From NCBI RefSeq assembly GCF_027922425.1, contig NZ_BSFQ01000002.1, forward strand, positions 372,001-436,000: 64,000 nucleotides of DNA, given 5' to 3'. The stretch comes from Pseudonocardia halophobica (GTDB lineage: Bacteria > Actinomycetota > Actinomycetes > Mycobacteriales > Pseudonocardiaceae). Every line of letters starts with the position of its first letter. Positions within the stretch are counted from its first letter, which is position 1. Below are positions 32,946-42,354 of the stretch, in pieces. The translations under genes were made by a program, and so were the position numbers. The notes beneath the pieces were generated by a model, which saw only the letters and a list, made by a program, of their open reading frames with translations, did no database searches and had not been told where the DNA came from.

Positions 32946-35900
32946 CCCTGCTCGTCGCCAACCGGGGCGAGATCGCCGTCCGCCTCGTCCGGGCCGCCCG
33001 CGAGCTGGGCCTGCGGACGGTCGCCGTGTACGCGCCCGAGGACGCCGCCGCCCCGCACGTCACCCTCGCCGACGAGGCCCACGAGATCCCGGGCTACCTG
33101 GACCAGGAGGCGATCGTCGGGGTGGCTCGGGACGCCGGCGCCGTGCTGGTCCATCCCGGCTACGGCTTCCTAAGCGAGAACGCCGCCTTCGCTCGGCTCT
33201 GCGCCGACCACGGCCTGACGTTCGTCGGCCCGCGCCCCGAGCTGCTGGACCTGTTCGGGGACAAGGTCCGTGCCCGCGCCACGGCCCGGGAGGCCGGAGT
33301 CCCGGTCCTGCCCGGCACCCTCGGCCCCACCTCGCTCGACGAGGCCGCGGCCTTCCTCGCCGAGCACGGCGCGGTGATGCTCAAGGCGCTCGCCGGTGGC
33401 GGCGGCCGCGGGATGCGCGAGGTGACCAGCCCGGACGAGCTGGCGGACGCCTACGCCCGCTGCCGCTCCGAGGCCGAGCAGGCGTTCGGGTCCGGGGAGC
33501 TGTACGTCGAGAAGCTGGTCGGGGCGGCGCGGCACATCGAGGTGCAGATCGTCGGGGACGGCACGCAGGTCCGGCACCTGGGGGAGCGGGACTGCTCGAT
33601 CCAGCGCCGGCACCAGAAGCTGATCGAGATCGCGCCCGCGCCGTTCCTCGACCCGGCGGTCCGCCAGCGGCTCCACGACGCGGCTCTCCGGATCGGCGAG
33701 CACGTCGGCTACCAGAGCCTGGGGACCGTCGAGTTCCTCGTCGACGGCGACGACGTGTGGTTCCTCGAGCTCAACCCGCGGCTCCAGGTCGAGCACACGG
33801 TGACCGAGGAGGTCACCGGCGTCGACCTCGTCGAGACCCAGATCCGGCTCGCGCAGGGGGCGCGCCCAGCCGTCTCCGGCGAGCCGCGGGGCTTCGCGAT
33901 CCAGGCCCGGGTCAACACCGAGGAGCTCGACGAGGACGGCACGCCGCGTCCCCGCGCGGGCCTGCTCACCGCGTTCGACCCGCCCGCCGGCCCGCACGTC
34001 CGCGTGGACACCTACGGCTACGCCGGCCTGCGGACGAGCCCGCGGTTCGACTCGTTGCTGGCCAAGGTGATCACCCGCGGCGCCACGTTCGCGGACGCGG
34101 CCCGACGCACGGACGCCGCCCTGGCCGAGTTCCGGATCGAGGGCCTCGCGACCACGGTCCCGTTCCTGCGGGCGGTGCTGACCCATCCGGACTTCACCGC
34201 CGGCCCGTCGGACACCGGTTTCGTGGCCGCGCACCTCGCCGAGCTGCGCGACACCGAGCTGCCCGGCCGGTTCCCCACGACCACCGCGGCCCCGAGGGCC
34301 GAGGCGATCCCCGCCGACGGGGTGACGGCGCCGATGGACGGCGTCGTCGTCGAGTTCGCGGTGGAGCCCGGTGATCGGGTCCGCCGTGGCGAGCGGCTGC
34401 TGGTGCTCGAGGCGATGAAGATGGAGTTCACGGTCCGCGCCGAGACCGCGGGGACCGTCGGGCGGCTGGTGGCCGAGGTCGGGGCCGTCGTCGAGGAGGG
34501 GGCACCGTTGCTCGTGCTGGAGCCCTCGACGTCGGACGACGACGTGGTCACCACCGACATCCCGGCGGTCGAGGAGGGTTGGGAGGACGAGGCCGAGGAG
34601 GTCCACCGCCGCCGTGCGCTCGGCCGCGAGATGGGCGGCCCGGAGAAGGTCGCCCGCCAGCATGAGACGGGCCGGCTGACCGTCCGCGAGCGGATCGACG
34701 CCCTGGTGGACAAGGGCAGCTTCTCCGAGATCGCCCCGCTCACCGGCTTCGCCACCTACTCCGCCGACAACGAGCTGACCTCGCTGCTGCCGGTCAACTT
34801 CGTGTCCGGCACGGCGCGGATCGACGGCCGCCGCGCGGTCGTCGGGGCGGACGACTTCACCATCCGCGGCAGCTCCGGGGACGCCGCGATCTGGCAGAAG
34901 CAGGTCTTCACGGAGGAGTACGCCGGCGCGATGCGGCTGCCGATCGTGCGGCTGCTCGACGGGGCGAGCGGCGGCGGCAGCGTCGTCACCGCGCAGCGCA
35001 ACGGCTACCACTACCTGCCGGTCAACCCGGGGTGGGACGCCGTCGTCGAGAACCTGTCGCTGGTCCCGGTCGTGTCCGCCTGCCTCGGCCCGACGGTCGG
35101 GCTCGGCGCCGCGCGACTGGCCATGTCGCACCTGGCGTTGATGGTCGAGGGCATCGGGCAGGTGTTCACCGCCGGGCCGCCGGTGGTGAAGGGCAGCTCC
35201 GGCGAGGACTTGACCAAGGAGCAGCTGGGCGGCGCCGAGGTGCACCGCAACAACGGGCTGATCGAGCGGTTCGTCCGCAGCGAGGAGGAGGCCTTCGGCG
35301 TGATCCGCGGCTTCCTGTCCTACCTGCCGCAGAGCGTGTTCGAGGTGCCCCCGGTGGTTCCCAGCGAGGACCCGGCGGACCGGGCGGACGAGGGCCTGCT
35401 GCGGGCCATGCCCCGCAACCCCCGCGAGCCCTACGACGTGGACGCCCTGCTCGAGGCCGTCTTCGACCAGGGCTCGGTGTTCCGCTACGCCGAGTACGGC
35501 GGCGCGACGGTCACGGCGCTGGCCCGGCTCGACGGCCACCCCGTCGGCGTGATCGCGACCGACCCGACCCGCGGCGTGACCATCTCCGCCGAGGGGGCGC
35601 AGGCGATCACCCGGCTCGTCGACCTCTGCGAGACCTTCCACCTGCCGCTGGTCAGCCTCACCGACCAGGGCGGCGCCGCGATCGGCTCGGGCGCGGAGCG
35701 CAAGGCCACCATCCGCTTCGGCGTCCGGGCGATCGCCGCGGTCTACCAGGCGCGGGTGCCACAGGCCGAGATCATCGTGCGGCGGGTGTTCGGGGTCGGC
35801 GGGGCCGGGATCGTCAACCGGCACCGGCCGAACCGGACGTGGGCCTGGCCGTCGGCCACCTGGGGCTCGCTGCCCGCGAAGGGCGGGGTCGAGGCGGCCT

Positions 35901-36124
35901 TCCGCGCGCAGCTCGAGAACGCCCCGGACCGGGCGGCCGAGATCGCCCGGATCGAGCGCGAGCTGGAGGCGCTGGCCTCGCCCTTCCGGACCGTGGAGCG
36001 GTTCGGCGTGCAGGACCTGATCGACCCCCGCGAGAGCCGGGCGGTGCTGTGCGAGTGGGTGCGGGACGCCTACCGCCTGCTGCCCGAGCAGCTCGGCCGC
36101 CCCGCCTTCGGCACGCGCCCCTAG
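32942..36124 (+). CDS. Single-chain biotin-dependent acyl-CoA carboxylase (BC-BCCP-CT)
   Basis: A 1060-residue protein carrying all carboxylase functions. Biotin carboxylase is at residues about 1-450 (LLVANRGEIAVRLVRAAREL, KALAGGGGRGMREV, EHTVTEEVTGVDLV). The biotin carrier is at about 455-535, with the biotinylated Lys in LEAMKMEF near residue 492. The carboxyltransferase is at about 560-1060 (VVGADDFTIRGSSGDAAIW, GSGAERKATIRFG). Most actinobacteria split these into alpha and beta subunits; the one-chain form resembles the LCC class. It would convert an acyl-CoA to a malonyl-type CoA. The GTG start overlaps the TetR stop, and the ligase follows after 9 bp, likely supplying the acyl-CoA. Confidence 0.92.
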   Translation: MTLLVANRGEIAVRLVRAARELGLRTVAVYAPEDAAAPHVTLADEAHEIPGYLDQEAIVGVARDAGAVLVHPGYGFLSENAAFARLCADHGLTFVGPRPELLDLFGDKVRARATAREAGVPVLPGTLGPTSLDEAAAFLAEHGAVMLKALAGGGGRGMREVTSPDELADAYARCRSEAEQAFGSGELYVEKLVGAARHIEVQIVGDGTQVRHLGERDCSIQRRHQKLIEIAPAPFLDPAVRQRLHDAALRIGEHVGYQSLGTVEFLVDGDDVWFLELNPRLQVEHTVTEEVTGVDLVETQIRLAQGARPAVSGEPRGFAIQARVNTEELDEDGTPRPRAGLLTAFDPPAGPHVRVDTYGYAGLRTSPRFDSLLAKVITRGATFADAARRTDAALAEFRIEGLATTVPFLRAVLTHPDFTAGPSDTGFVAAHLAELRDTELPGRFPTTTAAPRAEAIPADGVTAPMDGVVVEFAVEPGDRVRRGERLLVLEAMKMEFTVRAETAGTVGRLVAEVGAVVEEGAPLLVLEPSTSDDDVVTTDIPAVEEGWEDEAEEVHRRRALGREMGGPEKVARQHETGRLTVRERIDALVDKGSFSEIAPLTGFATYSADNELTSLLPVNFVSGTARIDGRRAVVGADDFTIRGSSGDAAIWQKQVFTEEYAGAMRLPIVRLLDGASGGGSVVTAQRNGYHYLPVNPGWDAVVENLSLVPVVSACLGPTVGLGAARLAMSHLALMVEGIGQVFTAGPPVVKGSSGEDLTKEQLGGAEVHRNNGLIERFVRSEEEAFGVIRGFLSYLPQSVFEVPPVVPSEDPADRADEGLLRAMPRNPREPYDVDALLEAVFDQGSVFRYAEYGGATVTALARLDGHPVGVIATDPTRGVTISAEGAQAITRLVDLCETFHLPLVSLTDQGGAAIGSGAERKATIRFGVRAIAAVYQARVPQAEIIVRRVFGVGGAGIVNRHRPNRTWAWPSATWGSLPAKGGVEAAFRAQLENAPDRAAEIARIERELEALASPFRTVERFGVQDLIDPRESRAVLCEWVRDAYRLLPEQLGRPAFGTRP

Positions 36125-36133
36125 GAGACCCGC

Positions 36134-37867
36134 ATGTCCGAGCACGAGCTCACCGCCCGGCTGCGGGCGGAGGACGAGCTGATCACCGACCGCCTGCGGC
36201 ACTGGGCCCGGACCACCGGCGACCGCACCTTCCTCTACTACGGCGAGGACGACGTCTCGTTCACCTACGCCGAGTTCGACCGCCGCACGGACGCGATCGC
36301 CGGCAACCTCGTCGGCTCCGGCGTGGCGCGCGGCGACCGGGTGTCGGTGTTCAGCCTCAACCCGATGATCACCGCGCTGGTGATGGTCGGCTGCTGGAAG
36401 GCCGGGGCGGTCTACGCGCCGGTGAACTTCTCCTACACCGGGCGCCTGCTGTCGTACCAGCTCGACGACACCCGGCCCGTGCTGATCGTGACCGATCCGG
36501 CGCTGCTGCCCGCGCTGAACGCGGTCGCGGACGTGCTGGAGCAGCCACCCGCCGTCGCCCTCTACACCCCACCGGAGGGCGCCCACGACCACGCGGCCGC
36601 GCCCGACCTGCATCCGGCGTTCCGGCCCGTGGCCTGGGGCGATCTCGTGGCCGCCGCGGACGCGCCGGAGATCACGATCGCCTTCGACGACCCGGCCAAC
36701 GTCTTCTACACGTCCGGGACCACCGGCCCGTCGAAGGGCGTGCTGCAGCCCTTCCGCTGGATGGCGCAGTACACGTGGGGGCTGCGGATGCCGCTGTGCG
36801 AGGAGGACGTGGTCTACAACGACCTGCCGATGTACCACGTGGGCGGGGCGCTGGCGAACTTCGGCCGCGCGCTCTGGCAGGGCAGCGAGGTCGCCGTGTG
36901 GAACCGGTTCAGCCCCACCCGGTTCTGGGAGCGGATCCACTCCCGGGGGGCGACCGCGGCGATCCTGCTCGACGTCATGATCCCCTGGCTGTCCAAGGCG
37001 CCCGCCTCCGCCGACGACCGGCGGAACACGCTGAACAAGGCGTACATGCAGCCGTTGCCGTTGCAGCACAACGAGTTCTGCCGCCGGTTCGGGATCGACC
37101 ACGTGGGGGCCGGGTTCGGACAGACCGAGGCGGGTGCGCCGTTGGGCGTGCTGATCGAGGAGACCGCACCCGGTGAAGGGACGCCGGCCGATCTCTCTCG
37201 CGGGCACTCGCACTCGGCGCTGGCGGAGATCGCTGCGGCGAAGGGCGTGCCGGTGCTGCAGGCCTCGGAGGCGGGACGGAAGGGCCTGATGGGGAGGCCG
37301 AGCCCGTTCTTCGACGTCACGGTCCGGAACGAGCGCGACGAGGAGTGCGAGCCGGAGGAGCCCGGCCACCTCGCCGTCCGACCGAAGGTGCCGGGGCTGC
37401 TGCTGGAGTCCTATCTGAACAAGCCGGAGGCGACGGTCACCGCGACCCGCAACCTCTGGTTCCACACCGGCGACGCCGCGGTCGTCGGCGAGGACGGGCT
37501 GTTCTACTTCGTCGACCGGCTCGGGGACCGGATCCGGGTCCGCGGCGAGAACCTGTCGTCGTTCCAGGTGGAGGACATGCTCAACCAGCATCCGGTGATC
37601 CGGATGAGCGCTGCGTTCCCGATCCCGGGCGCCGAGGGGGACGAGGACGACATCGTGGCCTACGTCGTGCCCACCAAGGAGTCGCTCACGGTCGACGAGG
37701 TGGTGCAGTTCGCCGAGGACACCATGCCGAAGTACATGCGCCCCAGGTACGTCCGCATCGTCGACGACATCCCGCGCACGCCCACGAACAAGGTCGAGAA
37801 GTACCGGCTCCGGCAGCGCATCCTCGCGGAGCTGACGGGAGCGGAGGCCGAGGTGGAGCGCTGGTGA
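36134..37867 (+). CDS. AMP-forming acyl-CoA ligase (CaiC-like)
   Basis: A 577-residue ANL-superfamily ligase. Motifs in order are FYTSGTTGPSKGVLQPF (P-loop, residues about 194-210), VGAGFGQTEAGAPLG (A5-like), WFHTGDAAVVGEDGLFYFVD near residue 443, DRIRVRGENLSSFQVE and the C-terminal catalytic Lys in RTPTNKVEKYRLR. It resembles crotonobetaine/carnitine-CoA ligase but the acid substrate is not fixed by the sequence. Linked to a TetR regulator and a carboxylase, it probably activates a carboxylic acid that is then carboxylated. It ends 43 bp from a convergent hydrolase gene. Confidence 0.88.
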   Translation: MSEHELTARLRAEDELITDRLRHWARTTGDRTFLYYGEDDVSFTYAEFDRRTDAIAGNLVGSGVARGDRVSVFSLNPMITALVMVGCWKAGAVYAPVNFSYTGRLLSYQLDDTRPVLIVTDPALLPALNAVADVLEQPPAVALYTPPEGAHDHAAAPDLHPAFRPVAWGDLVAAADAPEITIAFDDPANVFYTSGTTGPSKGVLQPFRWMAQYTWGLRMPLCEEDVVYNDLPMYHVGGALANFGRALWQGSEVAVWNRFSPTRFWERIHSRGATAAILLDVMIPWLSKAPASADDRRNTLNKAYMQPLPLQHNEFCRRFGIDHVGAGFGQTEAGAPLGVLIEETAPGEGTPADLSRGHSHSALAEIAAAKGVPVLQASEAGRKGLMGRPSPFFDVTVRNERDEECEPEEPGHLAVRPKVPGLLLESYLNKPEATVTATRNLWFHTGDAAVVGEDGLFYFVDRLGDRIRVRGENLSSFQVEDMLNQHPVIRMSAAFPIPGAEGDEDDIVAYVVPTKESLTVDEVVQFAEDTMPKYMRPRYVRIVDDIPRTPTNKVEKYRLRQRILAELTGAEAEVERW

Positions 37868-37910
37868 CGTCGGCTCCGAGCGCCACCGGCGGGCCACGCG
37901 CTGCTCACGG

Positions 37911-38957
37911 TCAGTCCACGTGCTCCTTCAGCAGGTCACCGATGCAGGCGTCGATCTGCTCGCGGTCACGGTCGGCGAGACAGAACATCGCGAAGTGTGC
38001 CCACAGCGAGTCCACGACCCGGAACTCGCTGTTCGGGATCAGGCGCTGCTCGGCCTCGCAGTCCTCCGGCGGGAAGAACATGTCCCGGGAGAACGGCACG
38101 ACGTACGTCTTCGCCGTGATCCGCCCGAGCGCGGCGGCCAGGTCCCCGTTCGTGTGCAGGCTGACGTCGCCGTGGCGCCACTTCCAGCCCATCCAGATGA
38201 GGTTGTTGGGGTCCATGGGCGCGAAGTAGTTCTCCCAGAACCGGTGCAGGAAGTCCTCGAGCGAGGAGAAGCCGTAGGCGCGGTAGGCCTCGGAGTTGTA
38301 GAACTCCGGGCACAGCCCCATCACCGACCAGGTCTGCGCGTGGCGGCGGAGACCCACGTGGACGTCGCTCTGGTCCTTGTAGAACCCGCCGTCCCAGGCC
38401 GGGTCGGACTTCAGCGCGTCCTCGTGCGAGCGCACGAAGATGTAGTCGTGGGCGGTGGTCCTGGCCGTACCGGCGAACGGAAGGGCCCGCTTGACCATGT
38501 CCGGGTACCGGACGGCCCACTCGTAGGTCTGCTCGGCGCCCATCGACCAGCCCAGCACGAGCTCGAGGCGCTCGATCCCGAAGACCTCGGTCACGAGCCT
38601 GTGCTGCGCCCGCACGTCGTCGCTGATCGTGACGTTCGGGAAGGCCCCGCCGTTGAACGGGGGCGGCGTGTTGCTCGGTGAGGACGAGAACCCGTTCGCG
38701 AACTGGCCCGGGAAGATGATGAAGTACTTCGAGGGGTCGAGCGGCCGGCCCTCCCCGACGAAGATCTCCATCGACGCCGACGTCCCGGACCACATGTGCG
38801 GGAACAGGACGGCGTTGTCCTTCGCGTCGTTCAGCGTTCCCCGGGTCTTGTACGCGAGCCGCGCGTTCGGCAGCGTGATCCCACCGGCCAGCTCGAAGTC
38901 GCCGAGGTCGAGGTACTCGTGCCGACCGTGGATCTCCTCCGAGTAGTAGTTCCCCAT
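37911..38957 (-). CDS. Alpha/beta hydrolase of the MetX (homoserine O-acetyltransferase)-like family
   Basis: A 348-residue alpha/beta-hydrolase-fold protein. The nucleophile elbow is LVLGWSMGAEQTYEWAVRYP (catalytic Ser near residue 140), and DSLWAHFAMF near the C-terminus supplies the catalytic His. The length and HMWSGTSASMEIFVG oxyanion region match MetX-like proteins, which include acyltransferases and plain hydrolases. The start at MGNYYSEE follows AAGGGAG; an earlier ATG at 38984 is possible. No methionine genes are next to it, so a role in amino acid acetylation is uncertain. It is divergent from the cyclodeaminase-family gene. Confidence 0.78.
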   Translation of the reverse strand: MGNYYSEEIHGRHEYLDLGDFELAGGITLPNARLAYKTRGTLNDAKDNAVLFPHMWSGTSASMEIFVGEGRPLDPSKYFIIFPGQFANGFSSSPSNTPPPFNGGAFPNVTISDDVRAQHRLVTEVFGIERLELVLGWSMGAEQTYEWAVRYPDMVKRALPFAGTARTTAHDYIFVRSHEDALKSDPAWDGGFYKDQSDVHVGLRRHAQTWSVMGLCPEFYNSEAYRAYGFSSLEDFLHRFWENYFAPMDPNNLIWMGWKWRHGDVSLHTNGDLAAALGRITAKTYVVPFSRDMFFPPEDCEAEQRLIPNSEFRVVDSLWAHFAMFCLADRDREQIDACIGDLLKEHVD

Positions 38958-38988
38958 CGCTCCGGCACTCCCTTCGGACGTTTCCATG

Positions 38989-39002
38989 GTGACGTGGGTC
39001 AC
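38989..39002. promoter_or_regulatory. Inverted repeat in the hydrolase/cyclodeaminase divergent promoter
   Basis: GTGAC and GTCAC form a perfect 5-bp inverted repeat around GTGG, centred in the 117-bp divergent gap between the MetX-like hydrolase and the cyclodeaminase-family gene. It is a candidate operator for both. Confidence 0.35.
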
Positions 39003-39074
39003 AGCCTCCTGCTGTCGGGGGCCGAGGGGGACCGCCATCCATCCCAATACCGGCGGCGCCGGGTCGCCGCTAGC

Positions 39075-39698
39075 GTGAGCGAGGTGCGGAGCTGGAGCAT
39101 CGACGCGTATCTCGCACGTCTCGCGGCCAGGAACCCGTCGCCCGCCGGCTCCGCCGTCGCCGCGCTCAACGCGGCCCAGGCCGCGGCGCTGCTGGCGCTG
39201 GTGGCCCGGTTCCGCGTCGGCAGGGACCACCCGGTGGGCGAGGTCGCCCGGAGCGTGCTCGGGCGGGCGGAGGAGCTGCACGACGCGGCGCTGGGCCTGG
39301 CCGAGGCGGACATCGGCGCCGTCGACGAGGTCGCCGCGGCCTACGCGCTCCCGCGAGGCACCGAGGCCGAGCGGGCGCGGCGCAGCGCGGCGATCGCCGA
39401 CGGCCTCCTCGCCGCCGCGGGCCCGCCGGCCGAGCTGGTCCGGGTCGGGGCGGAGCTCGTCGGGCTGTGCGAGCGGATGGCCGAGATCGGCAGCGGTGCC
39501 CTCCTCGCGGACGTGGCCGCGGCGGCCGACGCGACCGCCGCGGCGTTGAGCATCAGCCGCACGAACGTCGAGGCCGACATCGCGCCGCGCCGCGGTACGG
39601 CGGAGGCCGAGGACCTCGCCGCCGTCGTCGGCCCCGTCGACGACCTCCTGCGCCGGGCCGCACGCGTCCGCGACGACATCCGCCGTGCCCTCGGATGA
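39075..39698 (+). CDS. Cyclodeaminase/cyclohydrolase family protein (FTCD_C domain; possible methenyl-THF cyclohydrolase)
   Basis: A 207-residue helical protein of the formimino-THF cyclodeaminase/FchA family. The N-terminus has SIDAYLARLAARNPSPAGSA, the family motif where the Pro-x-Pro-Gly-Gly-Gly-Ser loop is usually found; here it reads NPSPAGSA. NTNA-like ISRTNVEADI lies near residue 160. The GTG start has no strong ribosome site. FchA-type members hydrolyse methenyl-THF to formyl-THF. That step is needed between MetF and formate-THF ligase, both encoded nearby on the opposite strand. FolD is not in the window, so this protein may supply the cyclohydrolase half (inference). Confidence 0.75.
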   Translation: MSEVRSWSIDAYLARLAARNPSPAGSAVAALNAAQAAALLALVARFRVGRDHPVGEVARSVLGRAEELHDAALGLAEADIGAVDEVAAAYALPRGTEAERARRSAAIADGLLAAAGPPAELVRVGAELVGLCERMAEIGSGALLADVAAAADATAAALSISRTNVEADIAPRRGTAEAEDLAAVVGPVDDLLRRAARVRDDIRRALG

Positions 39699-39701
39699 GG
39701 G

Positions 39702-41399
39702 TCAGGAGAGGTTGACGATGTTGCCGTCCCGGTCGATGTCCACCCGGTGGGCGGCCGGGCTGGCGCCGAGGCCGGGCATGGTGCGCATGTCGCCGCAGAT
39801 CGGGTAGATGAACCCGGCACCGACGGACGCCCGGACCTCCCGGACGGGCAGGCGCCACCCCGTGGGCGCCCCCGTGAGCGACGGGTCGGACGACAGCGAC
39901 AGGTGGGTCTTGGCGATGCAGACGGGCAGGTGGCCGTAGCCGTTCGCCTCGTACGTCGCGAGCTGGCGGGACGCGGCGCGGTCGTAGTCCACCCCGTCGG
40001 CGCCGTAGACCTGCGTCGCGATCGTCTCGATCTTCTCCTCGAGGCCGGCCGAGTCCGGGTAGAGGAAGCGGAAGCGGGACGGCTCGTCGGCGGCCTCGGC
40101 GACCGCCTCGGCCAGGTCCCGGGCCCCGCGCCCCCCGTCGGTGAAGTGCGTGCAGACGGCCACCCGCGCGCCCATCTCCTGCGCGATCTCGGCGATCGCC
40201 GCGTGCTCGGAGGCGTGGTCGCCGGGGAAGGCGTTGACGGCGACGACCGGCGACACCCCGTGCATCCGGATGTTCTCGATCTGCTTGCGCAGGTTGGCGC
40301 CGCCGATGTGGACCTCGTCCGGGTTCTCGGCGAGGAGCGCCTCCGGCAGCGGCCGGCCGGCGACGATCCGGTGCCGGCCCGAGTGCGCCTTGAGCGCCCG
40401 CACGGTCGCCACGACGACCGCGGCGTCGGGGGTCAGGCCGGAGGCCCGGCACTTGATGTTGAAGAACCGTTCCGCGCCCATGTCGGCCCCGAAGCCGGCC
40501 TCGGTGACCAGGAAGTCGCCGCCGTGGATGCCGATGAGGTCGGCCACCACCGACGAGTTCCCGTGGGCGATGTTGCCGAACGGGCCGGCGTGCACGAGGA
40601 CCGGCGTGTTCTCCAGCGTCTGCATGAGGTTGGGCTTCAACGCGTCCCGCATGATGGCCGTCATCGCGCCGGCGCCGCCGATGTCCTCCGCGGTCACCGG
40701 CGTGCCCTGCGGGGTGTAGCCGACGACGACGCGGCCGAACCGCTCGCGCATCTCCTGCAGCGACCGGGCGAGCGCGAAGATCGCCATGACCTCGCTGGCC
40801 GCGGTGATGTCGAACCCGGTCTGGCGCGGGATCCCGTCCGTCCTGCTGCCGAGGCCGACGATCACGTTGCGCAGCGCCCGGTCGTTGACGTCGAGCACCC
40901 GGCGCCAGGTGATGGCGTGCGGGTCGAGGCCGGTGGCGTTGCCCTGGTAGAGGTGGTTGTCCACCACGGCCGAGAGCAGGTTGTGCGCCGCGGTGACGGC
41001 GTGGAAGTCGCCGGTCAGGTGGAGGTTGAGCACGTCCATCGGAACCACCTGGCTGTAGCCGCCACCGGCCGCGCCGCCCTTGATCCCGAAGGTCGGGCCC
41101 ATGGACGGCTGCCGGATCGCCACCGTGGCCTGCCGCCCGGTCTGGCACAGCGCCTGCCCGAGGCCGACGGTGGTGGTCGTCTTGCCCTCGCCCAGCGGGG
41201 TCGGCGTCACGGCGGACACCACCACGTACTTGGCCCGGGGCCGGTCCGCGAGCTCCTCGATCGCCGCGAGCTTGATCTTGGCGACGTGCTCGCCGTAGCC
41301 CTCCAGCAGGTGCGGCCCGATCCCCATGGCGGCGGCCACGTCGTCGAGCGGTTTCAGGGACGCGGCCTGCGCGATCGTCAGATCCGGCGGAAGGAACAC
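39702..41399 (-). CDS. fhs: Formate-tetrahydrofolate ligase
   Basis: A 565-residue formyl-THF synthetase of normal length. It shows the ATP P-loop region TPTPLGEGKTTTTVGLGQAL (residues about 65-84), RQPSMGPTFGIKGGAAGGGY and the C-terminal FIYPICGDMRTMPGLG. It interconverts formate + ATP + THF with 10-formyl-THF. In a demethylation pathway it runs toward formate, giving ATP. It starts at GTG after GAGGAGACTGTC, is the last gene of the dmg/etf/metF cluster and ends 3 bp from the convergent cyclodeaminase-family gene. Confidence 0.96.
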   Translation of the reverse strand: MFLPPDLTIAQAASLKPLDDVAAAMGIGPHLLEGYGEHVAKIKLAAIEELADRPRAKYVVVSAVTPTPLGEGKTTTTVGLGQALCQTGRQATVAIRQPSMGPTFGIKGGAAGGGYSQVVPMDVLNLHLTGDFHAVTAAHNLLSAVVDNHLYQGNATGLDPHAITWRRVLDVNDRALRNVIVGLGSRTDGIPRQTGFDITAASEVMAIFALARSLQEMRERFGRVVVGYTPQGTPVTAEDIGGAGAMTAIMRDALKPNLMQTLENTPVLVHAGPFGNIAHGNSSVVADLIGIHGGDFLVTEAGFGADMGAERFFNIKCRASGLTPDAAVVVATVRALKAHSGRHRIVAGRPLPEALLAENPDEVHIGGANLRKQIENIRMHGVSPVVAVNAFPGDHASEHAAIAEIAQEMGARVAVCTHFTDGGRGARDLAEAVAEAADEPSRFRFLYPDSAGLEEKIETIATQVYGADGVDYDRAASRQLATYEANGYGHLPVCIAKTHLSLSSDPSLTGAPTGWRLPVREVRASVGAGFIYPICGDMRTMPGLGASPAAHRVDIDRDGNIVNLS

Positions 41400-41427
41400 G
41401 ACAGTCTCCTCGGTCGTGGCAGGGGCG

Positions 41428-42342
41428 TCAGGCGGTCACCCGCAGGGAGTCGCGGTCGTCCACCTCGAACCGGCCGTCGCGGATGTCCGCGGCCCAGGCG
41501 GCGGTGGGGACGAGCGCCCCGAACGGGAAGAAGTGCACCGCGCGCAACAGGCTGCGCGGATCGGCGGCCACCGCGGCCGCCAGGCCGAGGAGGGTCGCGT
41601 CGGGGTGGTGGACCGGCGAGGTCGCCAGCTTGAGCACGCTGCCGGCCTGCTGCCGGAGCACCTTGAGGGACGGCCCCACCCCGCAGCGCAGGCCGTACCG
41701 GAGCAGGCGTGCGGGGGAGGTGAGGCCGGGTAGTCCGACGTGGACGGGCACGTCGACACCCGCGGCCCGGATCCGACGCTCCCAGGCGACGATCGGTCCG
41801 GGGTCGAAGCAGAACTGGGTGACGAGGTGCAGGTCGAACCCGCGCGCCCGGGCGATGCCGCACTTCGCGACGAGGGCCCGGAACAGCTCGTCGTCGTCGA
41901 CGTCGGGGTGCCCCTCCGGGTGGCCCACGATCCCGACGCGGTGGATGCCGGCCTCCTCGAGGAGGCCGGCGTCGAGGATCTGCGCCGACTCGGAGAACTC
42001 CCCGACGGGCGTCGTCAGGGACCCGGCGAGGAGCAGGACGTCCTCGACCCCGGCCGCGGTGAGGTCGCCCAGCATGCGCTGCAGCGCGGGGCGGTCGGAC
42101 ACGGCCCTGGCCGCCAGGTGCGGCACCGGGCGCAGGCCGGCCTCCCGGACGGTGCGGGCGACCGCCACCGTGTCGGCCCACGGCTGGTCCGGGAGGAACG
42201 TCAGGTAGACGGACGTCCCGCCCGCCAGATGGTCGCGCAGCGGCGGGAGCGTCGCCGCCTCGCGAGGGGTGATCTCCACGCTGAACGGGAACATCAACCG
42301 GCGCACGGCGTCGCTCAGCTCGGCGTACGTGGGTGTGGTCAT
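41428..42342 (-). CDS. metF: Methylenetetrahydrofolate reductase (MetF-like)
   Basis: A 304-residue flavin TIM-barrel protein. FPFSVEITPREAATLPPLRD at the N-terminus contains the catalytic Glu, and LHLVTQFCFDPGPIVAWERR and VHVGLPGL are family motifs in the second half. It interconverts methyl-THF and methylene-THF. Here, next to a methyl-THF:corrinoid methyltransferase, it would oxidise methyl-THF made from a betaine. Adjacent ETF genes may be its electron acceptor, as in some acetogen and methylotroph systems (inference). The ATG overlaps no neighbour and is 12 bp from etfA. Confidence 0.87.
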   Translation of the reverse strand: MTTPTYAELSDAVRRLMFPFSVEITPREAATLPPLRDHLAGGTSVYLTFLPDQPWADTVAVARTVREAGLRPVPHLAARAVSDRPALQRMLGDLTAAGVEDVLLLAGSLTTPVGEFSESAQILDAGLLEEAGIHRVGIVGHPEGHPDVDDDELFRALVAKCGIARARGFDLHLVTQFCFDPGPIVAWERRIRAAGVDVPVHVGLPGLTSPARLLRYGLRCGVGPSLKVLRQQAGSVLKLATSPVHHPDATLLGLAAAVAADPRSLLRAVHFFPFGALVPTAAWAADIRDGRFEVDDRDSLRVTA

Positions 42343-42354
42343 CGCGTGGTCCCC

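Noticed and set aside
33170..37897. Very long open frame of 1575 codons on the minus strand opposite the carboxylase and ligase genes
   Set aside because: It is a GC-rich antisense shadow: its product is low-complexity and Arg/Asp/Val/Gly-rich with no domain, while the plus strand encodes clear enzymes.
37911..38957. Dedicated homoserine acetyltransferase of methionine biosynthesis
   Set aside because: The family match is MetX-like, but no methionine gene is adjacent, so only the fold-level call was kept.
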